Positions 1-7,726 of a DNA stretch of 64,000 nucleotides are shown here, piece by piece; position 1 is the stretch's first letter, and every line of letters begins with the position of its first letter. The DNA comes from Pseudogracilibacillus sp037072025 (GTDB lineage: Bacteria; Bacillota; Bacilli; Bacillales; Amphibacillaceae). A program made the translations under genes and the position numbers. The DNA is taken from assembly GCF_037072025.1 (NCBI RefSeq), contig NZ_JAXHDD010000010.1, forward strand, positions 36,757 through 100,756. The letters are read 5' to 3'. A model generated the notes under the pieces. That model saw only the letters and a list, made by a program, of their open reading frames with translations, searched no databases and was not told the DNA's origin.

Positions 1-1084
1 TACCGTCAAATCCTAACATTGTAATTAATGGATAGACAACTGGGAGTGTAAGTACGTAAATAGCAATTCCTTCTAAAAACATCCCTAAGATAAAATACAC
101 GATTAAAATAAATACCATAATTACCATCGCAGGCAATGCTAGATCAGAAACATACTTTGTGATTGCAACTGGTATTCGGCTAAGTGCCAGAAATTTACTA
201 AAAATATCAGCACCAATTAATATGAAAAAGATCATTGCTGTTAATCTTGTTGTTTCGCTTAATGAAGCTTTAAAGTCAGTCCAACTTAATCTTCTCGTAA
301 TAATCGCTAAGAGAAATGCTCCAAATGCACCAACGCCACCTGCCTCAGTTGGAGTAAAATACCCAAAATATATACCTCCAACACTTAGAGCGAACAAAAA
401 TACAAATGGCCAAACACTATTCAAAGAGAGCACTTTTTCTTTGAATGGTTTCTTTTCTGTGACTGGTGCGAGTGCCGGATTTCTTAAGACCATTATATAA
501 ATAACGATCATAAATAATGCCATCTGTAATAAACCGGGAACAAGACCAGCGATGAGTAATTTTCCAATCGGCTCCATCGTTAATATACCGTATAGTACAA
601 GGATCACACTTGGCGGAATTAAAATACCGAGTGTACCACCTGCAGCTACACAGGATGTAGATAATTCATCGTCATAACGATATTTTTTCATCTCCGGTAA
701 AGCAATTCTTGCCATAGTAGCAGTTGTCGCATTAACAGATCCTGAAATAGCAGAGAACATTGCACTTGTGCCTATTGTTGTAATAGCGAGACCACCTTTA
801 ACATGTCCAATCCAAGCGTCTACAGCTCGATATAAATCATGCCCAAAACCGCTATAAGATAAGAACATTCCCATTAAAATAAATAATGGAATAACACTTA
901 ACGAATAAGAACTTGCAGTTGAAAATGGTGTTGTTCCCAATTGAACAAATGCTGAGTCCCATCCCCTAATTAATGCGACACCACATGTTCCTACAATGAT
1001 TAAAGAAATGCTGACTGGAACTCGAATTAGGAATAATACTAATAATGCGACAATTCCTATTATACCTATAAATTCTGGACTCAT
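1..1084 (-). CDS. dctM: TRAP transporter large permease DctM, partial at left edge
   Basis: The frame is open from the ATG at 1084 to the window edge, giving about 361 residues of a protein that is normally near 425-430. It is strongly hydrophobic, with many transmembrane segments and the glycine-rich loops typical of DctM (AGGTLGILIPPS near residue 145, PTEAGGVGAFGAF further on). DctM is the 12-helix channel subunit of tripartite ATP-independent periplasmic transporters, which import organic acids using an ion gradient. Its ATG overlaps the stop of dctQ, so translation is coupled. The substrate is unknown; adjacency to the hpa operon makes an aromatic acid plausible, by inference only. The C-terminus lies outside the window. 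Confidence 0.93.
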   Translation of the reverse strand, partial: MSPEFIGIIGIVALLVLFLIRVPVSISLIIVGTCGVALIRGWDSAFVQLGTTPFSTASSYSLSVIPLFILMGMFLSYSGFGHDLYRAVDAWIGHVKGGLAITTIGTSAMFSAISGSVNATTATMARIALPEMKKYRYDDELSTSCVAAGGTLGILIPPSVILVLYGILTMEPIGKLLIAGLVPGLLQMALFMIVIYIMVLRNPALAPVTEKKPFKEKVLSLNSVWPFVFLFALSVGGIYFGYFTPTEAGGVGAFGAFLLAIITRRLSWTDFKASLSETTRLTAMIFFILIGADIFSKFLALSRIPVAITKYVSDLALPAMVIMVFILIVYFILGMFLEGIAIYVLTLPVVYPLITMLGFDG

Positions 1085-1584
1085 TTCTTGTTCACCGCCA
1101 ATCCAAAATAGTGGATCGCTTTAAATATTGCTGTAAGAGCAAATATTATAAGCGTAAATGTAATAATAAAAAGAAATGGGTGAACAGAAATAGCCAAATC
1201 AGTTGTCGTTGATTTTCTTTCCATCATACGAAGTCCATTATCAAATAAATGTTTAGACATGATGAATAAAATTACCGCTATTACTATTTCTACAACTCCG
1301 AGTAACATATTTTTTGCCTTAGCTGAAAATTTATCAACAATAAAATCAATTGTTATATGTTCTCCCTTACGATGTGTTATTGCTAAAGCAAAAAACACAA
1401 GTAAGGCTGCACCGAGTTCTGTCAGTTCGTAAGTTCCTTTTAAAGGTTTGTTCAATAAATTTCGTCCAAGTACATCAAACGTAATAATTGTCATAATGAA
1501 AACTAGAAACAGGTTCGAAATAAACTGTTGTATGTCAACTATTTTGTCCAAAATTTTTTCTGACTTCTCTATCCATTTAGCCAT
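1081..1584 (-). CDS. dctQ: TRAP transporter small permease DctQ
   Basis: The 167-residue membrane protein has four predicted transmembrane segments (about residues 18-38, 52-70, 90-112 and 132-155), the usual size and topology of DctQ. The loop motif RKGEHITIDF (about 72-81) matches the family pattern around the second and third helices. DctQ links the periplasmic-type binding protein to the DctM channel. The ATG follows an AGGGGTGA ribosome site. The gene lies 18 bp after dctP and overlaps dctM by 4 bp, so the three genes form a standard dctPQM operon. Assignment is firm; the substrate is not visible from sequence. Confidence 0.92.
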   Translation of the reverse strand: MAKWIEKSEKILDKIVDIQQFISNLFLVFIMTIITFDVLGRNLLNKPLKGTYELTELGAALLVFFALAITHRKGEHITIDFIVDKFSAKAKNMLLGVVEIVIAVILFIMSKHLFDNGLRMMERKSTTTDLAISVHPFLFIITFTLIIFALTAIFKAIHYFGLAVNKK

Positions 1585-1602
1585 GGTGCTTTCACCCCTA
1601 GT

Positions 1603-2676
1603 TTACTTCCCGGTTAGTTCAACTGCACGATCATACAATTCCTGTCCAGGTAATCCTTTTTCTTCAACATTATCAATCCAATTTTCAATTGTTGGATTAA
1701 TATATTCACTCCATTCCGCTAATTCATCATCACTTAATTCATAGATTTCTACGCCTTTTTCTTTTGCCTGCTCAATAGCTTCTTGTCCGAACTGATCGAA
1801 TACTTCACCTGTTTTTTCTATCATTTTATCTCCAGTTAATTCTTGAATCGTTTCCTGATCTTCAGGGCTAAAGCTATTAAACACATCTTCATTCATGACA
1901 ACGAACATCGTAGTAGAATAGAAGTTTCCAACTGTTGCGTATTTAATCACTTCATCTAATCCCCATGTTTTTACTGCTTCCCATGGTGCAATCGTTCCGT
2001 CAACAACCCCACGTTCCAATGCTTCAAAATTCTCATTCATTGGCATAGAAACTGGTGTTGCTCCAAGTGCTTCTAACCACTCACTTGTTTCTGGTGAAGG
2101 GGAACGGATTCTCATTCCTTTTAGATCATCAATACTTTTAACAGGCTTGTCCACTGTATATAATTGAGCCGGATCGGTTGTATAAAGCCATAATGGTACA
2201 GTACCTGCATACTCATCATTAAACTCCTCAAATTCGTTATACAATTCCCATAATGTTTTAGATCCTTCCACTGAAGATTCTGACATAAATGGCAATTCCA
2301 TCACAGAAGTCATCGGGAACTGATTTGGTGTGTAACCGTGTACACTTAAACCAAAATCAATAGACCCAGTCGCAGCTGCATCAAAATGTTCATCTGGAGC
2401 CGCTAGTGATGCACCTGGATAAGATGTAATTTGAATTCTTCCATCCGTCGCGTCATCTAATTCTGCTGCAAATTGTTGAACCTCTTCTTCCATGAAATGT
2501 GTTGGTGGGAAAAAATGTGAAAAATCTAATTCATATTCTTCTCCACTTGAACTTTCTTTATCATTATTAGCATCTGCCGTGTCATCACTTCCTCCACATG
2601 CTGCTAAAAATAAAATCCCCAAAATAGCTAGCAACGAAAGGGAAATTTTCATTTTTTCTTTTAAGTTGGTACGCAT
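1603..2676 (-). CDS. dctP: TRAP transporter solute-binding lipoprotein DctP
   Basis: The 357-residue product starts with a lipoprotein signal peptide ending in a lipobox (LFLAAC, Cys about residue 27) and an acidic/serine linker, so it is anchored outside the membrane. The body has the DctP fold signatures: FSHFFPPTHFMEE near the mature N-terminus, and KGMRIRSP, the conserved region holding the carboxylate-binding arginine of the family. The ATG is preceded by GAGGAGTGA. It is the first gene of dctPQM and supplies specificity to the transporter. A cre-like palindrome lies about 40 bp upstream, and a GntR regulator is transcribed divergently, so both catabolite control and substrate induction are likely, by inference. 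Confidence 0.93.
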   Translation of the reverse strand: MRTNLKEKMKISLSLLAILGILFLAACGGSDDTADANNDKESSSGEEYELDFSHFFPPTHFMEEEVQQFAAELDDATDGRIQITSYPGASLAAPDEHFDAAATGSIDFGLSVHGYTPNQFPMTSVMELPFMSESSVEGSKTLWELYNEFEEFNDEYAGTVPLWLYTTDPAQLYTVDKPVKSIDDLKGMRIRSPSPETSEWLEALGATPVSMPMNENFEALERGVVDGTIAPWEAVKTWGLDEVIKYATVGNFYSTTMFVVMNEDVFNSFSPEDQETIQELTGDKMIEKTGEVFDQFGQEAIEQAKEKGVEIYELSDDELAEWSEYINPTIENWIDNVEEKGLPGQELYDRAVELTGK

Positions 2677-2712
2677 TTACTTCACTCCTCGTTGATTTGT
2701 AGTAATTTTTCA

Positions 2713-2730
2713 TATTAAAGCGCTTTCGAA
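2713..2730. promoter_or_regulatory. cre-like site upstream of dctPQM
   Basis: The palindrome AAAGCGCTTT, read on the minus strand within CGAAAGCGCTTTAA, resembles the CcpA target TGWAANCGNTNWCA with a few mismatches. It lies 37-54 bp upstream of the dctP start. A similar site precedes hpaB, which suggests shared carbon catabolite repression of uptake and breakdown. Confidence 0.5.
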
Positions 2731-2934
2731 AAATAACCTAAAAGTATCCCTCCAATTGTCCCCCTTTTTTACTTTTCTTAATGTCAATCATATATCATTA
2801 GATATATGTTATCAAGTAATTTTGACAAAAAATTTGCACTTTTTTACATGCCAATTGTACTAGTCATAATTTTCCCATTATCTATTCACAGAAAGTTATT
2901 TGCAATAATATATCAATTCTTATATATTTAATAT

Positions 2935-3588
2935 ATGATTAATAATAAAAAGTTGAACAAAAGACAATATGCATACCAAGTTATCCGATCTAGAATTCTT
3001 GATGGAACATATGTGCCAGGACAACGAATAATAATCGATCAAATTGCGAAGGAGGTTAATTCCAGTCATATACCTGTTCGTGAAGCCATTCATCAATTAG
3101 AGTCAGAACAATTAATTGATTACGAACCTAATATTGGAGCCATAGTTAAAGGAATTAACGATTCACTATATATGGAAACTTTACAAGTGTTAGCTTTACT
3201 AGAAGGTTATGCAACTGCATTAAGTGCACCCCATATAGATACATCAGGAATTCAAAAATTAAAAGAAATTAATTTACGTATGAGTGAATACTTGAAAAGT
3301 TATGAATTAGACAAAATCGCTGATGTTAACAGAGAATTTCATTACTTTATTTACTCTTTTTGTCCGAATGAATTACTTCTTGTTAAGATCAAAGAAATGT
3401 GGGAACGTCTCGATGTAGTTCGAAATTCAGGGTTTAGATTTTTCCCTAAACGAACTCCTCATTCAATTGATGAACACAATAAAATCATTGAGCTTATTGA
3501 AAAGAATGTGGATGCTGAAGAAATTGAAACATTTACAAGAAAACATAAGCTTAATACATTAGAAGCATTTAAACATCGAAATGCATAA
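2935..3588 (+). CDS. GntR-family (FadR/FCD type) transcriptional regulator
   Basis: The 217-residue protein has an N-terminal winged helix (about residues 8-75, with the GntR signature RSRILDGTYVPGQRI and the recognition helix SHIPVREAIHQLE) and a C-terminal all-helical FCD ligand domain (about 85-210) with the metal-site-like residues DVNREFHYFIY and EHNKIIELIE. The gene is divergent from dctPQM across about 260 bp, the classic arrangement for a regulator of that transporter. FCD regulators of TRAP and catabolic operons usually respond to the transported acid or an intermediate. No strong ribosome site is visible before this ATG, but it is the first start in a well conserved N-terminus. Confidence 0.88.
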   Translation: MINNKKLNKRQYAYQVIRSRILDGTYVPGQRIIIDQIAKEVNSSHIPVREAIHQLESEQLIDYEPNIGAIVKGINDSLYMETLQVLALLEGYATALSAPHIDTSGIQKLKEINLRMSEYLKSYELDKIADVNREFHYFIYSFCPNELLLVKIKEMWERLDVVRNSGFRFFPKRTPHSIDEHNKIIELIEKNVDAEEIETFTRKHKLNTLEAFKHRNA

Positions 3589-3603
3589 TAAGGTATCTTT
3601 TAT

Positions 3604-3635
3604 GGCTGTCGAGAAAGCCTCGACAGCTATTTTAA
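3604..3635 (+). terminator. Rho-independent terminator after the GntR gene
   Basis: A perfect 9-bp stem (GCTGTCGAG / CTCGACAGC) with a 5-nt loop is followed by TATTTTAATT, 16 bp after the GntR stop codon. The next 210 bp up to hpaF hold a slightly GC-richer stretch in which I recognise nothing. Confidence 0.8.
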
Positions 3636-3850
3636 TTCCTATCACTTCTTAGCCCCCTACCAGTGAGTTAAAGGATATGGATGAACAGCGTGAGCTCTTC
3701 TTCGTCTTTTCCACTGAGATCAATGGTGTGGGAGAACGCCGCAGGGCTCTTTGCATATTTACAGGCGCCCGCGGGACTTGTTAAATAAAGAGCATATTAT
3801 ACAAACGCTAGTAGTTAGAAAAGATTAATGTTTCAGCATCATCTAGGGTG

Positions 3851-4231
3851 TTATTTATACCGCAAATGGATATTGTTTTGTTTATAGGTCGGCCTAGTAA
3901 ATTCATGAACTTCCAACGACAATGCCAAGTAGCGATTCTCAAAAATCTCCGCAAAATGATCTTTCACTGTTTTAAAAAGATCATCGCATACTCTCTTAAT
4001 CTCTCCATCGGTTCGTCCGCTACCAAGTTTTAAAATGACGTGGACAAAAGCATCATCTTCACTGCCATCTGCTACACAGTAGTCTTTTAATTCAATTGCT
4101 CTTGTTCGAAGCCCACCAATTGGAATAACATCTTGATGTTGTAATAACGTATCATTTGCTTTTTTTAATAATGTTGGAATATCTGACACTTCCTTTATAT
4201 TATCCGTATACTCAAAAGTTAAGTGTGGCAT
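3851..4231 (-). CDS. hpaF: 5-carboxymethyl-2-hydroxymuconate isomerase
   Basis: This small enzyme (126 residues) of the tautomerase superfamily isomerises 5-carboxymethyl-2-hydroxymuconate in homoprotocatechuate meta-cleavage. I place the start at the ATG at 4231, not the in-frame ATG at 4237: AAGGAG is only 2 nt from the first but 8 nt from the second, and starting there yields MPHLTFEYT, exposing the catalytic Pro1 of the superfamily once Met is removed. Conserved segments include GLRTRA and HVILKLGSGR, typical of the CHMI family. It is the last gene of the hpa operon in this window, about 29 bp after hpaG2. Confidence 0.9.
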   Translation of the reverse strand: MPHLTFEYTDNIKEVSDIPTLLKKANDTLLQHQDVIPIGGLRTRAIELKDYCVADGSEDDAFVHVILKLGSGRTDGEIKRVCDDLFKTVKDHFAEIFENRYLALSLEVHEFTRPTYKQNNIHLRYK

Positions 4232-4260
4232 GCACATTTCTCCTTTTTATTTTGAATCAA

Positions 4261-5007
4261 TTAATAATCTTCACCAACAATTGTATTTACCAGTCTGCCA
4301 ATACCTTCAACTTCTGTAATTACCACGTCACCAACTTTTGTATCAACCGATCCTTTAGGAGTTCCTGTTAAAATGAGGTCATTTTCGTTTAATGTCATAA
4401 AGGAACTTAAATATTCAATAAGTTTTGGGATACCAAACACCATGTCCGCAGTTGTTCCTTCTTGCTTAATTTCTCCGTTAATATACGTACGTAAAGTTAA
4501 ATTCATTGGATCTTCAATAGCTTCTTTATCGACAATCCATGGACCAATTGGTGTACATGTATCCCGGTTTTTCACTCGTAAATTAGGGCGATAATAATTT
4601 TCTAAATAGTCACGAATCGCATAGTCATTTGCAATTGTATATCCCGATACATAGTCATAAGCATTTTCTTTTTTGATATTTTTTCCTGTTTTTCCAATCA
4701 CGACGGCGAGTTCACACTCATAATGCATAAACATTACATCACTTGGTCGTACCGTATGCCCATGATGACCGATAAATGTGTTAGGACCTTTTAAGAAAAC
4801 TAACGGTTCCGTTGGTGCTTTAAAAGACAGCTCAGCAGCATGATCTGCATAATTAAGTCCTAGCGTAAATACAGTCTGTGGCTCTACTGGTGGTAACCAG
4901 ACAACATCTTTTTCTTCAACAATTCGCCCATCATTTAGTCTTACTTTCCCATCAACTTCTGTTGCATCTTGAATTAATCCGCCGAAACTTACTCGTGCAC
5001 GCTTCAT
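4261..5007 (-). CDS. hpaG2: HpaG2: homoprotocatechuate isomerase/decarboxylase, C-terminal-type subunit
   Basis: This 248-residue fumarylacetoacetate hydrolase-fold protein corresponds to the C-terminal half of E. coli HpaG, the bifunctional OPET decarboxylase/HHDD isomerase. The signature GLNYADHAAE, the acidic metal-binding motif HYECELAVVIGK (two Glu) and TIANDYAIRD (Asp) are all present. Two separate subunits instead of one fused protein is the usual arrangement in Gram-positive hpa clusters. It overlaps hpaG1 by 4 bp (ATGA), indicating translational coupling, and is followed by hpaF. It acts in the cytosol on the ring-cleavage product of 3,4-dihydroxyphenylacetate. Confidence 0.88.
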   Translation of the reverse strand: MKRARVSFGGLIQDATEVDGKVRLNDGRIVEEKDVVWLPPVEPQTVFTLGLNYADHAAELSFKAPTEPLVFLKGPNTFIGHHGHTVRPSDVMFMHYECELAVVIGKTGKNIKKENAYDYVSGYTIANDYAIRDYLENYYRPNLRVKNRDTCTPIGPWIVDKEAIEDPMNLTLRTYINGEIKQEGTTADMVFGIPKLIEYLSSFMTLNENDLILTGTPKGSVDTKVGDVVITEVEGIGRLVNTIVGEDY

Positions 5008-5792
5008 GCTAAATCTCCTCCTATGACATCTTTTTCTGGGATAATTCTATTTTCAATTGCTCCAATACCTTCAATTTCAATTTTTACTAAGTCATTTTCT
5101 TTTACCTGTGGCGCATTTTCCGGAACACCTACTAGTAAAACGTCTCCTTTATTTAATGTCATAAATTCTGTTACATCGGCAAGTAGTTTTTCAACGGAAC
5201 GAATGACATTTTTTGTACTGTTTTCTTGTTTTACTACTCCATTCACAGATACGGTAATATGTAAATCATTCGGGTTTTGGATTGACTCACGTGCAGTAAT
5301 CCATGGACCGATTGGACAAAAGCCGTCGCGTGTTTTCTCTTTTATTGCTGGACGGTGAACACTTTCATGTGGAATACTTACATCATTAACAACTGTATAA
5401 CCAGCGACATAATCAAGTGCGTCTTGTTCTGATATTTTTGTTGCCGTTTTTCCAATCACGATACCAAGTGCTGCTCCCATTTCAAGAGCTTCTACATCTT
5501 GAGGAAGAGGGATTGCCTTTCCATGACTAATAAATGTATTCTTTGGCTTTATGTATAGAATCGGTGCTTTTGGTGGTTTTTTATACGGATCTTCTCTCAT
5601 TGACGGCTCTAGTTTTTCAAATGCACCTCGATAGTTCAAAAGTGTACCATATAACGTTCCATCCACTGGTACATCAAATGGTAATGTATCTGTCTGATAG
5701 TCAATCCCTTGAATTTCTACTGTTCCCTGATCTTGTACTTGTCCCTCAAGTAACTGTTCTATTCCGCGTAATTTCAACTTTATTGTCTGCAT
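5004..5792 (-). CDS. hpaG1: HpaG1: homoprotocatechuate isomerase/decarboxylase, N-terminal-type subunit
   Basis: The 262-residue FAH-fold protein is paralogous to HpaG2 and corresponds to the N-terminal half of fused HpaG. The core KTRDGFCPIGPWI and the LVGVPENAPQV stretch match the G1 type. In contrast to HpaG2, the acidic pair of the metal site is not kept: the aligned segment reads MGAALGIVIGK, so this subunit may not bind metal in the same way. The ATG follows GAGGAGTTGATC. Upstream lies about 500 bp of non-coding repeat sequence separating it from hpaC, so G1-G2-F may have their own promoter or depend on read-through from hpaB. Confidence 0.86.
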   Translation of the reverse strand: MQTIKLKLRGIEQLLEGQVQDQGTVEIQGIDYQTDTLPFDVPVDGTLYGTLLNYRGAFEKLEPSMREDPYKKPPKAPILYIKPKNTFISHGKAIPLPQDVEALEMGAALGIVIGKTATKISEQDALDYVAGYTVVNDVSIPHESVHRPAIKEKTRDGFCPIGPWITARESIQNPNDLHITVSVNGVVKQENSTKNVIRSVEKLLADVTEFMTLNKGDVLLVGVPENAPQVKENDLVKIEIEGIGAIENRIIPEKDVIGGDLA

Positions 5793-5849
5793 TAATGATC
5801 AACTCCTCGTATTTTTATATGAAAACAAACCTTTTTCATGATAGATGGT

Positions 5850-6205
5850 GGCTCCCCACAAATGCGGGCAATGCTGGTTTCCTATATAGAAATAGTAGCT
5901 TTAAGAAGATGTTCAAAAAGTCCGGTAAAAATGACACTGCGATAGGGGAGCTTCTGCTAAAATCGCCCACGTCCTGTGGGCAACACGGAAGTCAGTACAT
6001 CCTGTACAAGTCCGCTCCTCGTAAAAAGAAAACCACTTTTCCTTCGTGCGATGTGGATTCAGGTAAGCTTTCCTTGTGCTCGAACTTCGCCGCCTTGAAC
6101 TTCCGACGCATAGGACGTGCTAGTGTTGGCGTTGCGACAAATCTTTACGGTGAGACGAACGAAAGTGCAGTCCCAGGCTGTCAGCGCTTTTAGCCGACTT
6201 GGTCC
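5850..6205. repeat. Intergenic dispersed repeat, GC-richer than surroundings
   Basis: This 500-bp gap between hpaC and hpaG1 holds no convincing gene. Its right part (about 6114-6200) is clearly related, with substitutions and small gaps, to about 75 bp at 47808-47890: both contain a CTAGTGT.GGCGT.GC block, a CTTTACGG block and end in AGCGC.T.TAGCC. The sequence is richer in G+C than flanking DNA and contains several short inverted repeats (for example CCCACGTCCTGTGGG near 5968). It looks like a non-coding repeat family. The open frame on the plus strand through it (5534-6193) crosses hpaG1 and is spurious. Confidence 0.6.
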
Positions 6206-6249
6206 TTTTTATCCTTTTTGAACACGCGCTTTAAGACATACTTCGTCAC

Positions 6250-6285
6250 AAAGAGACCAGCAAAAAAACTGGTCTCTTTTCTTTA
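6250..6285. terminator. Terminator hairpin downstream of hpaC
   Basis: A 9-bp stem (AGAGACCAG / CTGGTCTCT) with an A-rich loop lies just after the hpaC stop. The T-run TTTTCTTT is on the plus-strand side; in the minus direction, that of hpaC, the trailing U-tract is weaker. It may act in both directions. Confidence 0.6.
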
Positions 6286-6291
6286 TTCTAA

Positions 6292-6759
6292 TTAACTTAC
6301 AACTGAATCTATTCCATATCTTCCTGCGTAAAATGTCAGTGGATCTCCCTCCGTTGTTTTAATATCGATTACTCTACCAATAAACAATGTATGATCTCCT
6401 ACTACGTAAGAAGTATCTAAGTCGCATACAACAGAAACTAATGATTCTTGAATTACTGGAATTCCTTCGATAAATCCAAAATCAATTTCTCTTTCTTCTT
6501 TCGTTTGTCCTGCGAAATGCATCGATATATCCTGTTGTTTATCGGAAAGAATATTCACAGCAAATTGTTTGGATTCTTTTATTTTATCAAGCATATTTGC
6601 ACGATTATCGACTGAGATAGTAATTAATTTAGGAGTGAGTGATACCGACATAAATGCATTTGCTGTCATTCCATGTACTTCATCTTTTGTTTGCGTAGTA
6701 ATAACTGTTACACCAGTTGCAAACCTGCCCATCGCATTTCTAAACGTTCGATCATCCAT
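6292..6759 (-). CDS. hpaC: 4-hydroxyphenylacetate 3-monooxygenase, flavin reductase component
   Basis: The 155-residue short-chain flavin reductase has the motifs FRNAMGRFATGVTVIT at the N-terminus and GMTANAFMSVSLTP (about 31-44), which form the flavin pocket, plus the conserved FAGRYG near the C-terminus. It uses NADH to supply reduced FAD to HpaB, which hydroxylates 4-hydroxyphenylacetate to 3,4-dihydroxyphenylacetate. The ATG follows AGGGAGGGAC. It lies in the operon after the ribF-like gene, from which it is separated by a 94-bp mobile-type repeat. Other flavin reductases share this fold, but the context fixes the role. Confidence 0.88.
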   Translation of the reverse strand: MDDRTFRNAMGRFATGVTVITTQTKDEVHGMTANAFMSVSLTPKLITISVDNRANMLDKIKESKQFAVNILSDKQQDISMHFAGQTKEEREIDFGFIEGIPVIQESLVSVVCDLDTSYVVGDHTLFIGRVIDIKTTEGDPLTFYAGRYGIDSVVS

Positions 6760-6781
6760 CTATCGTCCCTCCCTAATTTTG

Positions 6782-6875
6782 TTTAGAAAACTTGGCTTAT
6801 CGCCAAGCCTTTATGGCGAAAGCCTTAGTTGCACTTATGCAGTAAGAAAGGATTTATACTTTCTTATCTGCTAAA
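6782..6875 (+). repeat. Hairpin-rich 94-bp element, copy 1
   Basis: First of three copies of a short element that starts TTTAGAAAAC and ends TCTGCTAAA, so its outermost bases (TTTAG/CTAAA) are inverted repeats. Inside are a hairpin closed by GGCT/AGCC and CGCC/GGCG, a small TGCA/TGCA hairpin and a terminal AGAAAG/CTTTCT hairpin. The other copies are at 18071-18163 and 63850-63938. It separates hpaC from the ribF-like gene, and its last bases encode that gene's stop codon. No open frame is present; a MITE-like or structured-RNA nature is inferred. Confidence 0.75.
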
Positions 6876-7698
6876 CTAAAACTGCTCGCATTACTCTTAA
6901 TCTATTTAAAAACTCAATCGTTAGTTCTTCTTTTAAGTCCGAAGTTTCTAGATCATAAATAATAAGTTCATTTTTAAAATTAGTTAAAACGTTAAATTCA
7001 CCAACATACACTTCATTCTTAAAAATAATATTAACTTCATAAGTTCCAGGCTTTGGTAAAAAGTATCGGTCAGAAATATTAACCGAGAAAGTGTTATCCA
7101 GCTGGGAAGGCTCATTGATCAAGGCTTTTACTTGATAATTCATTCCCAAATAATAGGGAATTATTTCAACGTTTCCTTCACGTAGTAACTTCCGTGTTTC
7201 AGTTGAGCTAATTTTCGTATCTATATATGTCTTTTGTGGTACAACGGTCAATCCAAAATCACCTTTGAATGATTCTCTTTCCAAAACTTTCGTGTTACCT
7301 TGCGCCCTAAAACCAAAGGTAAAATCAAAACCAACTACGACATGTTTTACGTTCATACCAATAATGTATTTATTGATAAAATCCATAGGAGGAAGGGAAG
7401 AGAACTTTTTATCAAACTTCATTATATATAATTTATCTATACCACATTGTGAGATTTTAGTTATTTTTTCTTGTAAAGGTGTTAAATATTTTCTGTTAGT
7501 ATCCCCTTTTATTACCTCATCAGGATGTGGGTTAAACGTTAATGCAGAGCTTTTAATTCCTAGCTTTCTTGCTTGCTCCTTTGCCTGTTTAAATAATTCT
7601 TGATGACCTAAATGAACACCATCAAAAAATCCAATCGCCATCACATGGGATTCCAAATTTTTTAATGTACTCAAATGTGTGAGATAAATGACTTCCAT
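6871..7698 (-). CDS. RibF-like FAD synthetase (FMN adenylyltransferase / riboflavin kinase)
   Basis: The N-terminal half (about residues 15-165) is an FMN adenylyltransferase nucleotidyl-transferase domain: GFFDGVHLGHQELF carries the HxGH motif, TFNPHPDEV and the SSTETRKLLREG motif are present. The C-terminal half (about 180-268) resembles a riboflavin kinase barrel but is divergent. At 275 residues it is shorter than housekeeping RibF (about 310-320), and its TAG stop lies within the repeat element that starts downstream, so the C-terminus may have been clipped. Its place between hpaD and hpaC suggests a dedicated FAD supply for the HpaBC monooxygenase; this is inference from context. Confidence 0.78.
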   Translation of the reverse strand: MEVIYLTHLSTLKNLESHVMAIGFFDGVHLGHQELFKQAKEQARKLGIKSSALTFNPHPDEVIKGDTNRKYLTPLQEKITKISQCGIDKLYIMKFDKKFSSLPPMDFINKYIIGMNVKHVVVGFDFTFGFRAQGNTKVLERESFKGDFGLTVVPQKTYIDTKISSTETRKLLREGNVEIIPYYLGMNYQVKALINEPSQLDNTFSVNISDRYFLPKPGTYEVNIIFKNEVYVGEFNVLTNFKNELIIYDLETSDLKEELTIEFLNRLRVMRAVLV

Positions 7699-7726
7699 TT
7701 CCCTTCTCCTTTCAAACTATAGCCAA

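Noticed and set aside
5534..6193. Long plus-strand frame of 219 codons
   Set aside because: It is antisense to hpaG1 in its first third and then runs through a non-coding repeat; no ribosome site and no family resemblance.
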